The position numbers were made by a program, and so were the translations under genes. Below are positions 1 through 8,961 of a DNA stretch of 43,633 bases, one piece after another (positions within the stretch are counted from its first letter, which is position 1; each line of letters starts with the position of its first letter). The stretch covers positions 1 through 43,633 of the forward strand of contig NZ_QRIL01000032.1 of NCBI RefSeq assembly GCF_003471165.1, read 5' to 3'. The DNA is from Ruminococcus sp. AM22-13 (GTDB taxonomy: Bacteria; Bacillota; Clostridia; Lachnospirales; Lachnospiraceae). The notes beneath the pieces are model-generated. The model was not told the DNA's origin and did not search any database. It worked only from the letters and a program-made list of their open reading frames with translations.

Positions 1-192
1 AGGCAATCTTGCTATTTTACATCTTTTTTCAATCTGTCGTATAATATGTCATATCTGCTGCATAATGAAACATCAGGAAAGCATCCGCTTTCGGGTTCTC
101 TAAAGCGCCAGCCTGTGTCTGCTAATATTGATATGATTCTTGGGAAGAATCGTGAGAAAGAACAAGAGCTTGAAAAAGAAAAGGATTTATAG
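1..192 (+). CDS. C-terminal fragment of an unrecognised protein, cut by the window edge
   Basis: Frame 1 is open from the first base to a TAG at 190-192, giving 63 residues that end in a charged Lys/Glu-rich tail (NREKEQELEKEKDL). The start lies outside the window. I do not recognise the family. Residue composition looks coding, and the next gene downstream is a transposase-type nuclease fragment, so this may also belong to mobile-element debris. The 135 bases between this stop and the next start show nothing I can name. Confidence 0.4.
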   Translation, partial: RQSCYFTSFFNLSYNMSYLLHNETSGKHPLSGSLKRQPVSANIDMILGKNREKEQELEKEKDL

Positions 193-327
193 ACTGTTAT
201 TTTTCATCGGTATTTGGCATTTCAAAATTCGGGTATTGAGGATTACTATCTACCATGTTAAAATAATGATACAGAAATTCATGTTTACTATATCCCATTC
301 TAAAGGAAAGCAGGTGGTGTTTTCACG

Positions 328-558
328 ATGAATAATACAGAAGAAACACTAGATTTTGAACAAAAACATAAAGAAGATCTGCAACGCCTTAGAGGTTTCC
401 GTCTTTTAGATGATGATTTTATGAGTAAAGTTTTTGAAGATACGGCATGTGCTGAATTTCTACTTCAAATCATTTTACAAAGGCATGACCTTAAAGTACA
501 ATCTGTGCAGGGACAATATGATATAAAAAATTTACAGGGACGTTCTGTTCGTAAGTAG
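328..558 (+). pseudogene. PD-(D/E)XK nuclease-family (Rpn-type) transposase, N-terminal stump
   Basis: About 75 residues survive. The segment around LRGFRLLDDDFMSKVF followed by a FLLQIILQR helix is typical of the N-terminus of the PD-(D/E)XK nuclease-family transposases common in Lachnospiraceae, which are usually about 300 residues. The reading frame runs into the left end of the IS66 element at 551, adds two codons from the element and stops. The nuclease core (the D-E-x-K strand) is therefore missing. The rest of the gene is not on the far side of the IS66 element. Seen: truncation at the element end. Known: the family acts in recombination. Inferred: non-functional. Confidence 0.7.
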
Positions 559-634
559 GTAATCATCCGTATCTTTTTTTTCATTTTTTATTCTGTTACA
601 ATCTCCTTAAAACTCAGGAGGTATTCTATACACT

Positions 635-976
635 ATGAATAAAGAAGAAAAAGCAAAACTCTGGGCTGACCGTATCCAGCAATGCCAGACCAGTGGGAAA
701 ACATGTAAACAATGGTGTGCAGAAAACGGCATCCCCTTATCTACGATGGGATACTGGATCCGCAGACTTGCAAAAGAAGAGCCGGCATCCGAATCTGAAC
801 AGGATCTGGTCTTTGTCAGACTTCCCTCTGAACAGGAAGCTGCCAGAAAGCTTCTCTCTGAGGAATCTTCACCGGTGCGTATTTTTATCTCAAACAGTAT
901 CCGTATTGAAATATCTGATTCCTGCAGACCGGAACTGATGGAATCCATACTGGGATTCCTGCAGCGCCATGCTTGA
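635..976 (+). CDS. tnpA: IS66 accessory protein TnpA
   Basis: This 113-residue protein is the first gene of the IS66 element. The N-terminal half reads as a helix-turn-helix of the IS66 TnpA type, with CKQWCAENGIPLSTMGYWIR at about residues 24-43, and it fits DNA binding to the element ends. A GGAGG ribosome site lies upstream at about 616-620. The last eight bases (ATGCTTGA) contain the start codon of tnpB, so the two genes are translationally coupled, as is usual for IS66. Full length for the family. Confidence 0.9.
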   Translation: MNKEEKAKLWADRIQQCQTSGKTCKQWCAENGIPLSTMGYWIRRLAKEEPASESEQDLVFVRLPSEQEAARKLLSEESSPVRIFISNSIRIEISDSCRPELMESILGFLQRHA

Positions 977-1322
977 CCTGGCAGGAGGAACAACAGTATA
1001 TCTTTCCTGCGGAGTCACTGATCTGAGAAAAAGTTACAATGGTCTGGCCGCCATCATCAAATTAAAATTTCACCTCGACCCATACTCACGCTGCATGTTT
1101 GCGTTCTGCAACCGTCGGCGTACTTCTATAAAGATCCTTCAATGGGACGGATCCGGATTCTGGATCCTGATGAAACGGCTCGACCGTAATGCCTTCCACT
1201 GGCCGGATACTCCGGATGAACTCCGTCAGGTGACTCTGAAAGAGATCCACTGGCTGTGTGACGGGCTCTCCTTAAATCCCAGGGGTGCATTTGAGGAACA
1301 CCATCCAAAGATCATCCTGTAA
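969..1322 (+). CDS. tnpB: IS66 accessory protein TnpB
   Basis: At 117 residues this is full length for the IS66 Orf2/TnpB family. Recognisable family blocks are GVTDLRKSYNGLAAII near residue 15 and ILQWDGSGFWILMKRL near residue 56. TnpB is needed for IS66 transposition in studied members, but its biochemical role is unclear. It overlaps tnpA by 8 nt. A gap of about 150 bases separates it from tnpC; that gap shows no gene, only a ribosome site (GGGAGGAC) in front of tnpC. Confidence 0.92.
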   Translation: MLDLAGGTTVYLSCGVTDLRKSYNGLAAIIKLKFHLDPYSRCMFAFCNRRRTSIKILQWDGSGFWILMKRLDRNAFHWPDTPDELRQVTLKEIHWLCDGLSLNPRGAFEEHHPKIIL

Positions 1323-1474
1323 GCATAAGACATCTGAGCTGTCAATCCCGTAAAAATCATGAAAAACATGGCATTTCTCAGCGTATTTCCTATATCTGGA
1401 AACGCAGTTTTTTATAGGAAAACAGCTGGAACCATGATATACTTTTAATAACGCTAAAGCAGGGAGGACAGGAT

Positions 1475-3121
1475 ATGGAACCGATCTTTACAGATAAACA
1501 GCTGAACAACATGAGCCGGGAAGATCTGATCTCATTGATGAAGATCGTGCAGGAGCAGACAAAGAAAAAAGACACCGAGATCCAGCTGCTAAAGGATAAA
1601 CAGAAAGAACTCGAATTCTTAAATGCCATGCTCTCTGACCGTCTTACCCTTGCACAGAGAAAACAGTTTGGGGCATCCAGTGAAAAGTATACCGAAGGCT
1701 ATGAACAGATGAACCTGTTCAATGAGGCAGAAACCAGTGCGGATGCGGAAACAGAAGAACTTTTTGAAGAAATCCAGCCATCCTCATATAAACGTAAAAA
1801 GAGGAAAGGAAAGAAGGAAGAAGATCTTTCCAATTTTGAGACCGTTGAAACTAGGACCTATAAACTGGAAGGGGAAGCCCGTTACTGTCCGGAATGCGGA
1901 AAAAAATACAATGTAGTAACAAAAGAGACCGTAAAACGCCTGCGTTTTGTACCTGCAAAGTTTGAGGTTGAAGAAGAGATCACTTATGTATACAGCTGCC
2001 CGAAATGCGGGTCCATGAAACGTCCTGAAAAAGAACCTTCCCTGATCCGTGGAAGTATCGCTACGCCTTCCCTTGTCGCCGGTATCATGAACGCTAAATA
2101 TGTAAATGGAATGCCTCTGGCACGCCAGGAAAGAGAGTTTGCCAGATATGATCTTGATCTTTCCACAAAGACTATGGCAAACTGGATCATAAACTGTGCA
2201 GACAGATACCTGAAACCGCTGTATCAGCTGATGAAAGAAGAACTTCTGGAAAGCAGATATATCCATTGTGACGAAAGCCGCATCCAGGTACTCGGAGAGC
2301 CGGAGCAGAAAGGGACGACCCAGAACTGGATGTGGGTATATCTCACGGATGAATTCAGTGGTTCCCCGCAGATGGTACTCTTCGATTATGAAAGGACCCG
2401 TGCGGGATATCATCCTGTAAATTTTTTAAGGGACGGGTTTCATGGGTATCTGACCTGCGATGGATATCAGGCTTATCACAGTTTAGGAGAAGGTATCATA
2501 GTAAGCGGATGCCTTACCCATGCAAGACGACGCTTTGATGCAGCCCTCACAGCATTGAAAAAAGATTTCACAAAAGAACAGCTGAAAGAGACAGTTGCAT
2601 ATCAGGCGATGTCAAGGATCGGGATTCTCTATAAGATCGAAGAGATGATCCATGACAAAACACCGGAAGAAAAATATGAAGAACGCCAGAAACAGTCCCA
2701 TCCGGTCCTGGATGCCATGTTTGAATGGCTGCATACGATGGAAGATTCTGTAGACAGGTCTTCCCTTATTGGTGATGCCATTTTGTATACACTTAATCAG
2801 GAAGTATATCTGAGACGGTATCTGGAAGATGGTCATCTCAGCATAGACAACAACAGTGCAGAACGTGCATTGAAAAACTTTGCAGTGGGACGCCGCAACT
2901 GGCTGTTTGCCAAAAGTGTACGAGGAGCTGATGCCAGTGCTCTTGTTTACAGCATTACAGAAACAGCACTTCTGAACCATCTGAAACCATACGCATATCT
3001 GACCTATATATTGGATGAACTCAGAAAAATAGGAGCTTTTCCTAAAGAGGAAGAATTAAAGAAACTGCTTCCATGGTCAGAGGATCTTCCGGAATACTGC
3101 CGGACTAAACTAAAAAAATAA
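1475..3121 (+). CDS. tnpC: IS66 transposase TnpC (DDE)
   Basis: This 548-residue transposase catalyses strand cleavage and transfer at the element ends. In order it shows an N-terminal Glu/Lys-rich coiled coil (about 15-60), a zinc-finger pair (CPECG near residue 138 and CPKCG near 175), and the catalytic core. The core acidic residues can be placed as D266 (HCDESRI), D329 (LTCDGYQAY) and E463 (NNSAERALK), followed by the conserved GRRNWLFAKS block. No frameshift or internal stop is seen, so this copy looks active. A strong hairpin terminator follows directly. Confidence 0.95.
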   Translation: MEPIFTDKQLNNMSREDLISLMKIVQEQTKKKDTEIQLLKDKQKELEFLNAMLSDRLTLAQRKQFGASSEKYTEGYEQMNLFNEAETSADAETEELFEEIQPSSYKRKKRKGKKEEDLSNFETVETRTYKLEGEARYCPECGKKYNVVTKETVKRLRFVPAKFEVEEEITYVYSCPKCGSMKRPEKEPSLIRGSIATPSLVAGIMNAKYVNGMPLARQEREFARYDLDLSTKTMANWIINCADRYLKPLYQLMKEELLESRYIHCDESRIQVLGEPEQKGTTQNWMWVYLTDEFSGSPQMVLFDYERTRAGYHPVNFLRDGFHGYLTCDGYQAYHSLGEGIIVSGCLTHARRRFDAALTALKKDFTKEQLKETVAYQAMSRIGILYKIEEMIHDKTPEEKYEERQKQSHPVLDAMFEWLHTMEDSVDRSSLIGDAILYTLNQEVYLRRYLEDGHLSIDNNSAERALKNFAVGRRNWLFAKSVRGADASALVYSITETALLNHLKPYAYLTYILDELRKIGAFPKEEELKKLLPWSEDLPEYCRTKLKK

Positions 3122-3125
3122 TACC

Positions 3126-3181
3126 AAGCCATCTGATAGAGAATCTGGCAGACAGCCAGGAACAGTATCAGATGGCTTTTA
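3126..3181 (+). terminator. Intrinsic terminator after tnpC
   Basis: A perfect 12-bp inverted repeat (AGCCATCTGATA at 3127-3138 and its complement at 3166-3177) is followed by a short T run. It lies just after the tnpC stop and inside the insertion sequence. Confidence 0.75.
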
Positions 3182-3253
3182 TAAAATGTCAATATACAGA
3201 TGATTACCTACTTACTTTATAAAATGTCAATATACAGATGATTACCTACTTAC
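3178..3253 (+). repeat. 38-bp tandem duplication of the IS66 right end
   Basis: Bases 3178-3215 and 3216-3253 are identical, with no spacer. Each copy contains the full right inverted repeat, GATGATTACCTACTTAC. The element therefore has two usable right ends, inner and outer. Confidence 0.95.
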
Positions 3254-3275
3254 GAAAATTAAGCGCTTACGTACT

Positions 3276-3533
3276 TCATAGGGTCAGGCTCCAATGTCGC
3301 ATTGCCCAACGTGTATGTCCGATTCCACATGTTCCTATTAGTGCTTTTCCTTCATCTGTTTTTTCAATCAGATTACTTAATCTTCCCTTTGCTTTAACCA
3401 CCTGTGCCAGATACTCCCCATTTCGCACAGCGATTCCAGCAGAATCGTACCCTCGGTACTCTAATTTAGACAGACCATTTAATAAAATAGGTGCTGCCTG
3501 CTGTGTCCCAGTAAAACCAACTATTCCACACAT
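3276..3533 (-). pseudogene. glmS: glmS fragment (glucosamine-6-phosphate synthase N-terminus)
   Basis: The product starts [20 protein letters not shown], with Cys2 as the glutaminase nucleophile. It follows GlmS through the block ending GIGHTRWA, near residue 76. The sequence then diverges into nine unrelated residues and stops. A full GlmS is about 600 residues, so the rest of the glutaminase domain and both sugar-isomerase domains are gone. The start and a GGGGAGA ribosome site are intact, 35 bases after the preceding gene. Inference: a cluster-borne glmS once closed the polysaccharide operon, supplying hexosamine, and was cut by the rearrangement that placed the IS66 element at 3253. Confidence 0.85.
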
Positions 3534-3568
3534 TTTATTTTTATCTCCCCGTAAATGCTATTGTTTAT

Positions 3569-4192
3569 CTACATTTTCAAAATATAATCTATTAATTTTC
3601 CATATTGTTCACTTCTATTTTCTTCTGGCAACATTTCGATAATTTGCAAAGCAATTAAATATTTTTCGGTTGCCTCCAATCGTTTGTGGTACTTTCCAAG
3701 TTGTTTAGATGTTTCCTTATACATCCAAAAGTAAAGACCAGACACAATCTCTACTATTGCTCCAGATAGACCAGCCATAAATGATGCAGAATTATTTCCG
3801 CCCAATAAAAATGTAATGACTGCCAAAACAAAAAGCATAAATCCTGCAAAGCATGAGAACATAGCTGCTGAAAAAGATTTTCTAATTTGCTGTTTACAGA
3901 TAACATAAAACTCTTTCAACTCTTTTAAATTTTCAAACATTAAAGTTCTAATATCCTGATTCTCTTCCTTGCTTTTTTCAGTTAGAATATCCAGATCCTT
4001 GATAGCTTCTGAAACCTCTTTTGCTTCCTTTTCAGCAACCAACTCATCTGTTTTTACTTTCATTTTGTACAGAGCATGTATTGATTTTATTATCCAAATA
4101 ATCCCCAAACACCATGTTATCGGAGATGAAACCGGTGATTCACAATACTGCACTATCAACTTATGTATAAATTGCAATGCATTACCAAACAT
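3569..4192 (-). CDS. TRADD-N-associated transmembrane-domain protein
   Basis: A 207-residue membrane protein. A hydrophobic segment lies near residues 24-42. A charged helical, coiled-coil-like stretch runs about 45-100. A hairpin of two membrane segments (about 111-131 and 137-158) contains FLLGGNNSASFMAGLSGAIVE. A conserved amphipathic tail follows, with YHKRLEATEKYLIALQIIE near 168-186. The hairpin and tail match what I know as the cyanobacterial TRADD-N-associated two-transmembrane domain, described in predicted bacterial immunity and cell-death systems. No partner enzyme or STAND protein is next to it. The start lies only 3 bases after the ugd stop and has no clear ribosome site, so translation is probably coupled to ugd. 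Function here is unknown: effector, or a structural membrane protein of the capsule locus. Confidence 0.65.
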   Translation of the reverse strand: MFGNALQFIHKLIVQYCESPVSSPITWCLGIIWIIKSIHALYKMKVKTDELVAEKEAKEVSEAIKDLDILTEKSKEENQDIRTLMFENLKELKEFYVICKQQIRKSFSAAMFSCFAGFMLFVLAVITFLLGGNNSASFMAGLSGAIVEIVSGLYFWMYKETSKQLGKYHKRLEATEKYLIALQIIEMLPEENRSEQYGKLIDYILKM

Positions 4193-4195
4193 CTT

Positions 4196-5434
4196 TTAAT
4201 CTCTGCCATACAAATCTCTTGTATATACTTTGTCTTTCACATCATCCAAACAACTATCATATCTATTTGCGATAATTGCCTGGCTCTGTTCTTTAAATTT
4301 ATCCAGATCATTCACAACCTTGCTTCCAAAGAAAGTGCTTCCATCTTCCAATGTTGGCTCATAAATAATAACCGATGCACCTTTAGCCTTAATTCTCTTC
4401 ATAACTCCCTGTATAGAAGATTGGCGAAAATTATCTGAATTTGACTTCATAGTAAGACGATATACCCCAATTACAACCTCTTTTTCCATAGAAGCATCAT
4501 ATGTATTCTCATCTCCATAGGCATAATATCCAGCTTTCTGTAATACACGATCTGCTATGAAATCTTTCCTTGTTCTATTAGACTCAACGATTGCAGACAT
4601 CATATTCTGAGGAACATCTGCATAATTTGCCAAAAGCTGTTTTGTGTCTTTCGGTAAGCAATATCCACCATAACCAAATGACGGATTATTATAATGTGAT
4701 CCAATTCTTGGATCAAGACACACACCGTTAATGATCTGCTGTGTATTCAACCCTTTCATTTCGGCATATGTGTCAAGCTCATTAAAATATGATACTCTGA
4801 GAGCCAAATATGTATTAGCAAATAACTTCACTGCTTCCGCTTCTGTAAATCCCATAATCAAAGTATCAATATTCTCTTTAATAGCACCTTCCTGTAATAA
4901 TCCGGCAAATGTGTTCGCAGCTTTTACAAGTCTAGCATTTTCAACATCTGTTCCCACAATAATTCTGGATGGGTACAAATTATCATATAATGCTTTTGAC
5001 TCTCGTAAAAATTCTGGACTGAAAATGATATTATCACAGTGAAATTTTTCTCTAATACTTGCGGTATACCCTACCGGAATTGTAGATTTTATTACCATAA
5101 TTGCATCCGGGTTATATTCAATAACCAGCTTAATTACAGCTTCTACCGCTGATGTATCAAAGAAATTTTTCTTGCTGTCATAATTCGTAGGTGCAGCAAT
5201 AACTACAAAATCCGCATCCTTATATGCAGATTCAGCATCTAATGTAGCCATCAGATTTAACTTTTTTTCCTTTAAATATTTTTCAATATACTCATCCTGA
5301 ATCGGACTAATCCTTTTATTGATCTTCTCTATCTTTTCCGGAACAATATCTACTGCCATTACCTCATGATTTTGAGATAATAATGTGGCAATAGAAAGTC
5401 CTACATATCCTGTTCCTGCTACTGCTATTTTCAT
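4196..5434 (-). CDS. ugd: UDP-glucose 6-dehydrogenase
   Basis: This 412-residue cytoplasmic enzyme oxidises UDP-glucose to UDP-glucuronate with two NAD+, providing an acidic precursor. The N-terminal Rossmann motif is GTGYVG (residues 7-12). The active-site region includes FSPEFLRES (about 138-146), K203 in [10 protein letters not shown], and the catalytic Cys259 in [11 protein letters not shown]. The C-terminal UDP-binding domain is complete. A GGGGGAAA ribosome site precedes the ATG. It lies 14 bases after the propeller-like protein gene and 3 bases before the TRADD-N-type gene. Its place in the capsule cassette suggests the polymer contains glucuronate or a derived sugar. A UDP-ManNAc dehydrogenase activity is possible but less likely. 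Confidence 0.9.
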   Translation of the reverse strand: MKIAVAGTGYVGLSIATLLSQNHEVMAVDIVPEKIEKINKRISPIQDEYIEKYLKEKKLNLMATLDAESAYKDADFVVIAAPTNYDSKKNFFDTSAVEAVIKLVIEYNPDAIMVIKSTIPVGYTASIREKFHCDNIIFSPEFLRESKALYDNLYPSRIIVGTDVENARLVKAANTFAGLLQEGAIKENIDTLIMGFTEAEAVKLFANTYLALRVSYFNELDTYAEMKGLNTQQIINGVCLDPRIGSHYNNPSFGYGGYCLPKDTKQLLANYADVPQNMMSAIVESNRTRKDFIADRVLQKAGYYAYGDENTYDASMEKEVVIGVYRLTMKSNSDNFRQSSIQGVMKRIKAKGASVIIYEPTLEDGSTFFGSKVVNDLDKFKEQSQAIIANRYDSCLDDVKDKVYTRDLYGRD

Positions 5435-5448
5435 TATATTTCCCCCAT

Positions 5449-6312
5449 TTACTGATAATTTTCTTTGGTTTGTAACTTATTTAAAAAATACATATTAACT
5501 TGATTGATTGGCGTTTCAGCGTCATGATAATAACCATCATTTAGCACATACAATACATCATCAACAATCGTAATCCCTTCAATTGCATATGAATCTTTCA
5601 ATACATATAATGGTTTAACTTTACTTGTTTTTAAGTCAACTGTATAAATATAGCTATCTCCATGATAGTCTGCACCTGCTGAAAAATATATCAAATCATT
5701 TTTTTCGTCTAAAAGCAATTGATCTTGTCCTTTTATATGTATTTTAATTGTTTTTTGTACTACGCCATCATATGAACAATTATATAAATAATTATTCGTC
5801 AAAATCCAAAGAGTGTTACTCCTACTATCATTTGCAATGCCAGATGGTTCTTTTATATCAAAATTTCCTAATTCATTTCCTTTTTCGTCTATATGGCGAA
5901 TTTTGTTTTCTCCATAAGAACATAACCAGATAGTTCCATCTGTTGACTTAGTAACTCCTTGTATATCTCTCATATTCTCAAATTTTAAATAACAAGGTAT
6001 ATCTCCTTTAATAGCCGAAAAATCCTTTTCAACTATTTCGATAGAAGCCTGGAAAGTTTTATCATTAGGCTTATATTTACCTGCATTTCCTATAAAAAAA
6101 CACTCTTCTTCTTTATCCCAATAAAGCCCTGTACATGTAAATCCTACATTAGCTTTTTCTTTGTCCGGCAATTTTAATATTTTATTTGCATATATTTTGT
6201 CACATTTCTCTTGTTCAATTTTTACTCTAATACGTGGTAAAATTATATATCCTACTGTAAAAAATATTATGAGAAAAAATAACATAGAAATTAATCGTTT
6301 TTTCTTCTTCAT
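5449..6312 (-). CDS. Membrane-anchored, propeller-like extracellular protein of unknown function
   Basis: With the ATG at 6312 the protein has 287 residues. I prefer this start because its ATGA overlaps the stop of the flippase gene and AAAGGAAAG lies just upstream; an earlier in-frame start at 6345 lacks these. An N-terminal signal anchor follows a KKKKR stretch. The remainder is rich in short beta-type repeats, such as [31 protein letters not shown] and [18 protein letters not shown], spaced like blades of a six-bladed propeller (SMP-30/NHL-like). I do not recognise a named family. It sits between wzx and ugd, so a role in surface polysaccharide handling outside the membrane is possible, but this is inference. 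Confidence 0.6.
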   Translation of the reverse strand: MKKKKRLISMLFFLIIFFTVGYIILPRIRVKIEQEKCDKIYANKILKLPDKEKANVGFTCTGLYWDKEEECFFIGNAGKYKPNDKTFQASIEIVEKDFSAIKGDIPCYLKFENMRDIQGVTKSTDGTIWLCSYGENKIRHIDEKGNELGNFDIKEPSGIANDSRSNTLWILTNNYLYNCSYDGVVQKTIKIHIKGQDQLLLDEKNDLIYFSAGADYHGDSYIYTVDLKTSKVKPLYVLKDSYAIEGITIVDDVLYVLNDGYYHDAETPINQVNMYFLNKLQTKENYQ

Positions 6313-7769
6313 ACTTTCTTTCCTTTTCTCAGTTCTGGTATCCATTTTTTCCTTGTTGCAACCAACAATACAAACATCATTAAAGCCAACAAATATCTAG
6401 CAACTGCATTTTTATATACAGCAACCATAGACAATGCCACAATACTCGTACCTATAAGTATTGTCATTTGCAATTTTGTATTAAAATAATTTTTCATTTG
6501 TATCTCATTATCAATACATTCTTTTCTTGCTAATACAAAATATAAAATCATGACTATTAAATAGCTTACTAATGACGTATATCCACCAGCAACATATCCA
6601 AAAATCGGAATAAAAATAGCATTTAAAATTATATTACACACTGCTGCAAATACTGACGCAAACAAAATAAATTTCGTCTTTTTATAGTAGAACAAGATAT
6701 TTACATATTGTTGATATATATACATAACAATAACACTAATTGCTAATGGTGGCATAACCCATATTGCCTCTAAATATTTTTTTCCTCCTAAAATCAAAAT
6801 TATTTCTGGAGCCATCACAATTTCCGCAATAGCGCAAAAAGCAACTATAATTGTCCCGACTGTTATCAATTTACTTTTATCTTTCGACGAATCCTTTAAC
6901 TTTAATTCCTTAAACAGCCATGCCTGTAGAGATAAATTCAATGCACCACTTATAACAAAAATGACCATAGCTGCACTATATGATACACTATATAAAGCAG
7001 CATCTTCATAACCATCAATTTTTTGTATCATTAAACGATCCGAATGATTTAATAATATCATCGATAAGTAATATGGCATCAATGGCAAATTATATTTCAA
7101 TGCATCTATTGCATAGTCTTTTTTCCATAATGTGGATGTACCTTTATAATTTGATATAAAAAACGGAATTGCAACCCCTAACTGGATTACTGTCCTTGTA
7201 GCTATAACATAAAATATAGGATTATCTAAATTAAGGAAAACAGTTAATGCACCAACGATAGGTCCGATAAGACCATATACAATTATTGCAAATAACATTT
7301 TCTTATATTGGTTATCAACTCTTTGTCTTGATGACCACAATCCGAAACTGATAGTTCCTATAAAAGAACATATCATCAGTATACTTAATGGAGTACTTAT
7401 TCCAGTAATATAATTAATCCCCTTGTGAAACATTAAATACATTAATGTCCAAATCACAATCAATACAATACTCAATGATTGCATAGTTGCTGTATATGTT
7501 GTCCTGTTTTCATCGTCCCTTACTAATCCTGCAACATAACCATTGCTGTATATTCTCAATGTTATAATAATCTCAAATATTTCTAGCCAGGACATAAATA
7601 TACTATATATTCCATATTCCTCAGTAGCTAAGTAATGCGTCAGTATAATCATTACCAACCAAGGCGCAATTTTTTGTATTATATTTCCCACTGCATACCA
7701 AGACGCAGCTTTCATTTCTACTGACATATCTCTATATTTTTTTATGATTTTTTTTAGAAAAAATTTCAT
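6309..7769 (-). CDS. Wzx-type polysaccharide flippase
   Basis: This 486-residue polytopic membrane protein has about 12-14 hydrophobic segments. Its N-terminus (SWYAVGNIIQKIAPWLVMII) and the TEEYGIYSIFMSW block are typical of the polysaccharide-transport (MOP superfamily) flippases. It would move the undecaprenyl-linked repeat unit across the membrane for the neighbouring Wzy polymerase. It starts 2 bases after the Wzy stop and overlaps the next gene by 4 bases. Base composition is strongly AT-rich, as usual for exchangeable capsule cassettes. Substrate cannot be read from sequence. Confidence 0.88.
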   Translation of the reverse strand: MKFFLKKIIKKYRDMSVEMKAASWYAVGNIIQKIAPWLVMIILTHYLATEEYGIYSIFMSWLEIFEIIITLRIYSNGYVAGLVRDDENRTTYTATMQSLSIVLIVIWTLMYLMFHKGINYITGISTPLSILMICSFIGTISFGLWSSRQRVDNQYKKMLFAIIVYGLIGPIVGALTVFLNLDNPIFYVIATRTVIQLGVAIPFFISNYKGTSTLWKKDYAIDALKYNLPLMPYYLSMILLNHSDRLMIQKIDGYEDAALYSVSYSAAMVIFVISGALNLSLQAWLFKELKLKDSSKDKSKLITVGTIIVAFCAIAEIVMAPEIILILGGKKYLEAIWVMPPLAISVIVMYIYQQYVNILFYYKKTKFILFASVFAAVCNIILNAIFIPIFGYVAGGYTSLVSYLIVMILYFVLARKECIDNEIQMKNYFNTKLQMTILIGTSIVALSMVAVYKNAVARYLLALMMFVLLVATRKKWIPELRKGKKV

Positions 7770-7771
7770 AT

Positions 7772-8953
7772 CTAACTCACTTCTATTGACTGATAAATCT
7801 TGCTATTTCCAAAAAAGAAAATAGCAATAAAAATAGTTGATAAATAATGAATCCATATACTCGATCCTGTCATTCCGATGCCTATATAACATAGCAACAT
7901 AAAATACATAAATTTTTTACACTTTAAAGGTGCAATATACTTTATCGTTCTTGCACGAATCAATGTAATTCCAAGAATAATGATAGTTCCCCATATTCCG
8001 AAAAATGTCAAAAATTGCAAAACGACATTATGTGCATAATAATATTCACCCGACGTAATATATAGCGGAATTCCAAATCCTCCTGGCAAACCGACTCTAC
8101 CCCTTATATACTCTACACATGCCGTATAAATATAATCTCTGTTGGTCAAGTATATCTCATTGCTTTTTATTTGATTTATCAACAAAGTAACACTTCGAGA
8201 TTGCATTCCATATTGTGCTAGTTTTTGGCTTACCCAATATAAAATATCTATTAAATTGTTTAGCAAAATATATGCCGATACTACCAGTCCTACAATAATT
8301 ATTAGTTTCTTCCATAACTTTATTTTACCTGAATATACATATGCAAATAAAATCATGCACGCTGATATTACTGCAGACATACGTCCACCCAAAACAGCAG
8401 TCACAAGAATATTAATGGCAACATTAATATATAACCATTTTCTTTTTTCAATTCCCTGAAGTACCATGTAAGAACCAATAAATACATTTGGTACACATAT
8501 ACTTGTAAATATTGAATAATGCACTAGCCCTTGTTTAAGTAAGACAACTGCAACTAATACCAACGGTAAATTTAATTTAGAAAATTTCCACCATTTTTCA
8601 ACAAATATTCTTAAATCAAATATATTATTTGAAACACACAAACATGGAACTGCTATGCCAACCAACGCTTGTATACCTTCTATAAATACATAATATCGAT
8701 AAGGCACTACTATATAATTAATGATTATCGCAGAACAAAAAGCAAACAAAAATGTAAGCACACGTTTATTCATGCTCATTGTCGTTCCTATTGCTATTAT
8801 CGCAAGCATCATATAAATTATATATTCATATAACGATGAAATTTTAAAAGTGTTTTCCAAAATATTCGCAAAGTATGGAACATAAATATATATCACCAAT
8901 ATAATTGCAAGTATTGTACTTTTCTGTTTTATATTTCTTTGTCCATTACTCAT
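7772..8953 (-). CDS. Wzy-type repeat-unit polymerase
   Basis: A 393-residue integral membrane protein with about ten or more hydrophobic segments. It has a larger polar loop before the last segments (about 265-300) containing TNRDYIYTACVEYIRGR and YYAHNVVLQFLTFFG; the latter resembles the H-N-x-x-L motif of O-antigen ligase/polymerase proteins. Sequence conservation in this family is low, so the call rests on topology, that motif, and position between the flippase and sugar-modifying genes. It would join lipid-linked repeat units on the outer face of the membrane. A lipid-linked ligase is the main alternative. Confidence 0.8.
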   Translation of the reverse strand: MSNGQRNIKQKSTILAIILVIYIYVPYFANILENTFKISSLYEYIIYMMLAIIAIGTTMSMNKRVLTFLFAFCSAIIINYIVVPYRYYVFIEGIQALVGIAVPCLCVSNNIFDLRIFVEKWWKFSKLNLPLVLVAVVLLKQGLVHYSIFTSICVPNVFIGSYMVLQGIEKRKWLYINVAINILVTAVLGGRMSAVISACMILFAYVYSGKIKLWKKLIIIVGLVVSAYILLNNLIDILYWVSQKLAQYGMQSRSVTLLINQIKSNEIYLTNRDYIYTACVEYIRGRVGLPGGFGIPLYITSGEYYYAHNVVLQFLTFFGIWGTIIILGITLIRARTIKYIAPLKCKKFMYFMLLCYIGIGMTGSSIWIHYLSTIFIAIFFFGNSKIYQSIEVS

Positions 8954-8961
8954 ATCGCACC

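Larger units (their letters stand above)
551..3253 (+). mobile_element. IS66-family insertion sequence, complete, with duplicated right end
   Basis: The element carries the three genes typical of IS66: tnpA, tnpB and the DDE transposase tnpC. The left end begins GTAAGTAGGTAATCATC at 551-567. The matching inverted copy GATGATTACCTACTTAC lies at the right end and occurs twice, ending at 3215 and again at 3253, because the last 38 bases are tandemly duplicated. IS66 elements normally make 8-bp target duplications. The bases outside the two ends (TTCTGTTC on the left; GAAAATTA after 3253) do not match, so the present flanks are not those of a simple insertion. Confidence 0.92.

Noticed and set aside
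140..331. 63-residue plus-strand ORF upstream of the transposase stump
   Set aside because: It overlaps the end of the frame-1 fragment, has a basic low-complexity product, and shows no family resemblance.
3238..3642. 134-residue plus-strand ORF
   Set aside because: It lies antisense to the clear glmS fragment and has no ribosome site.
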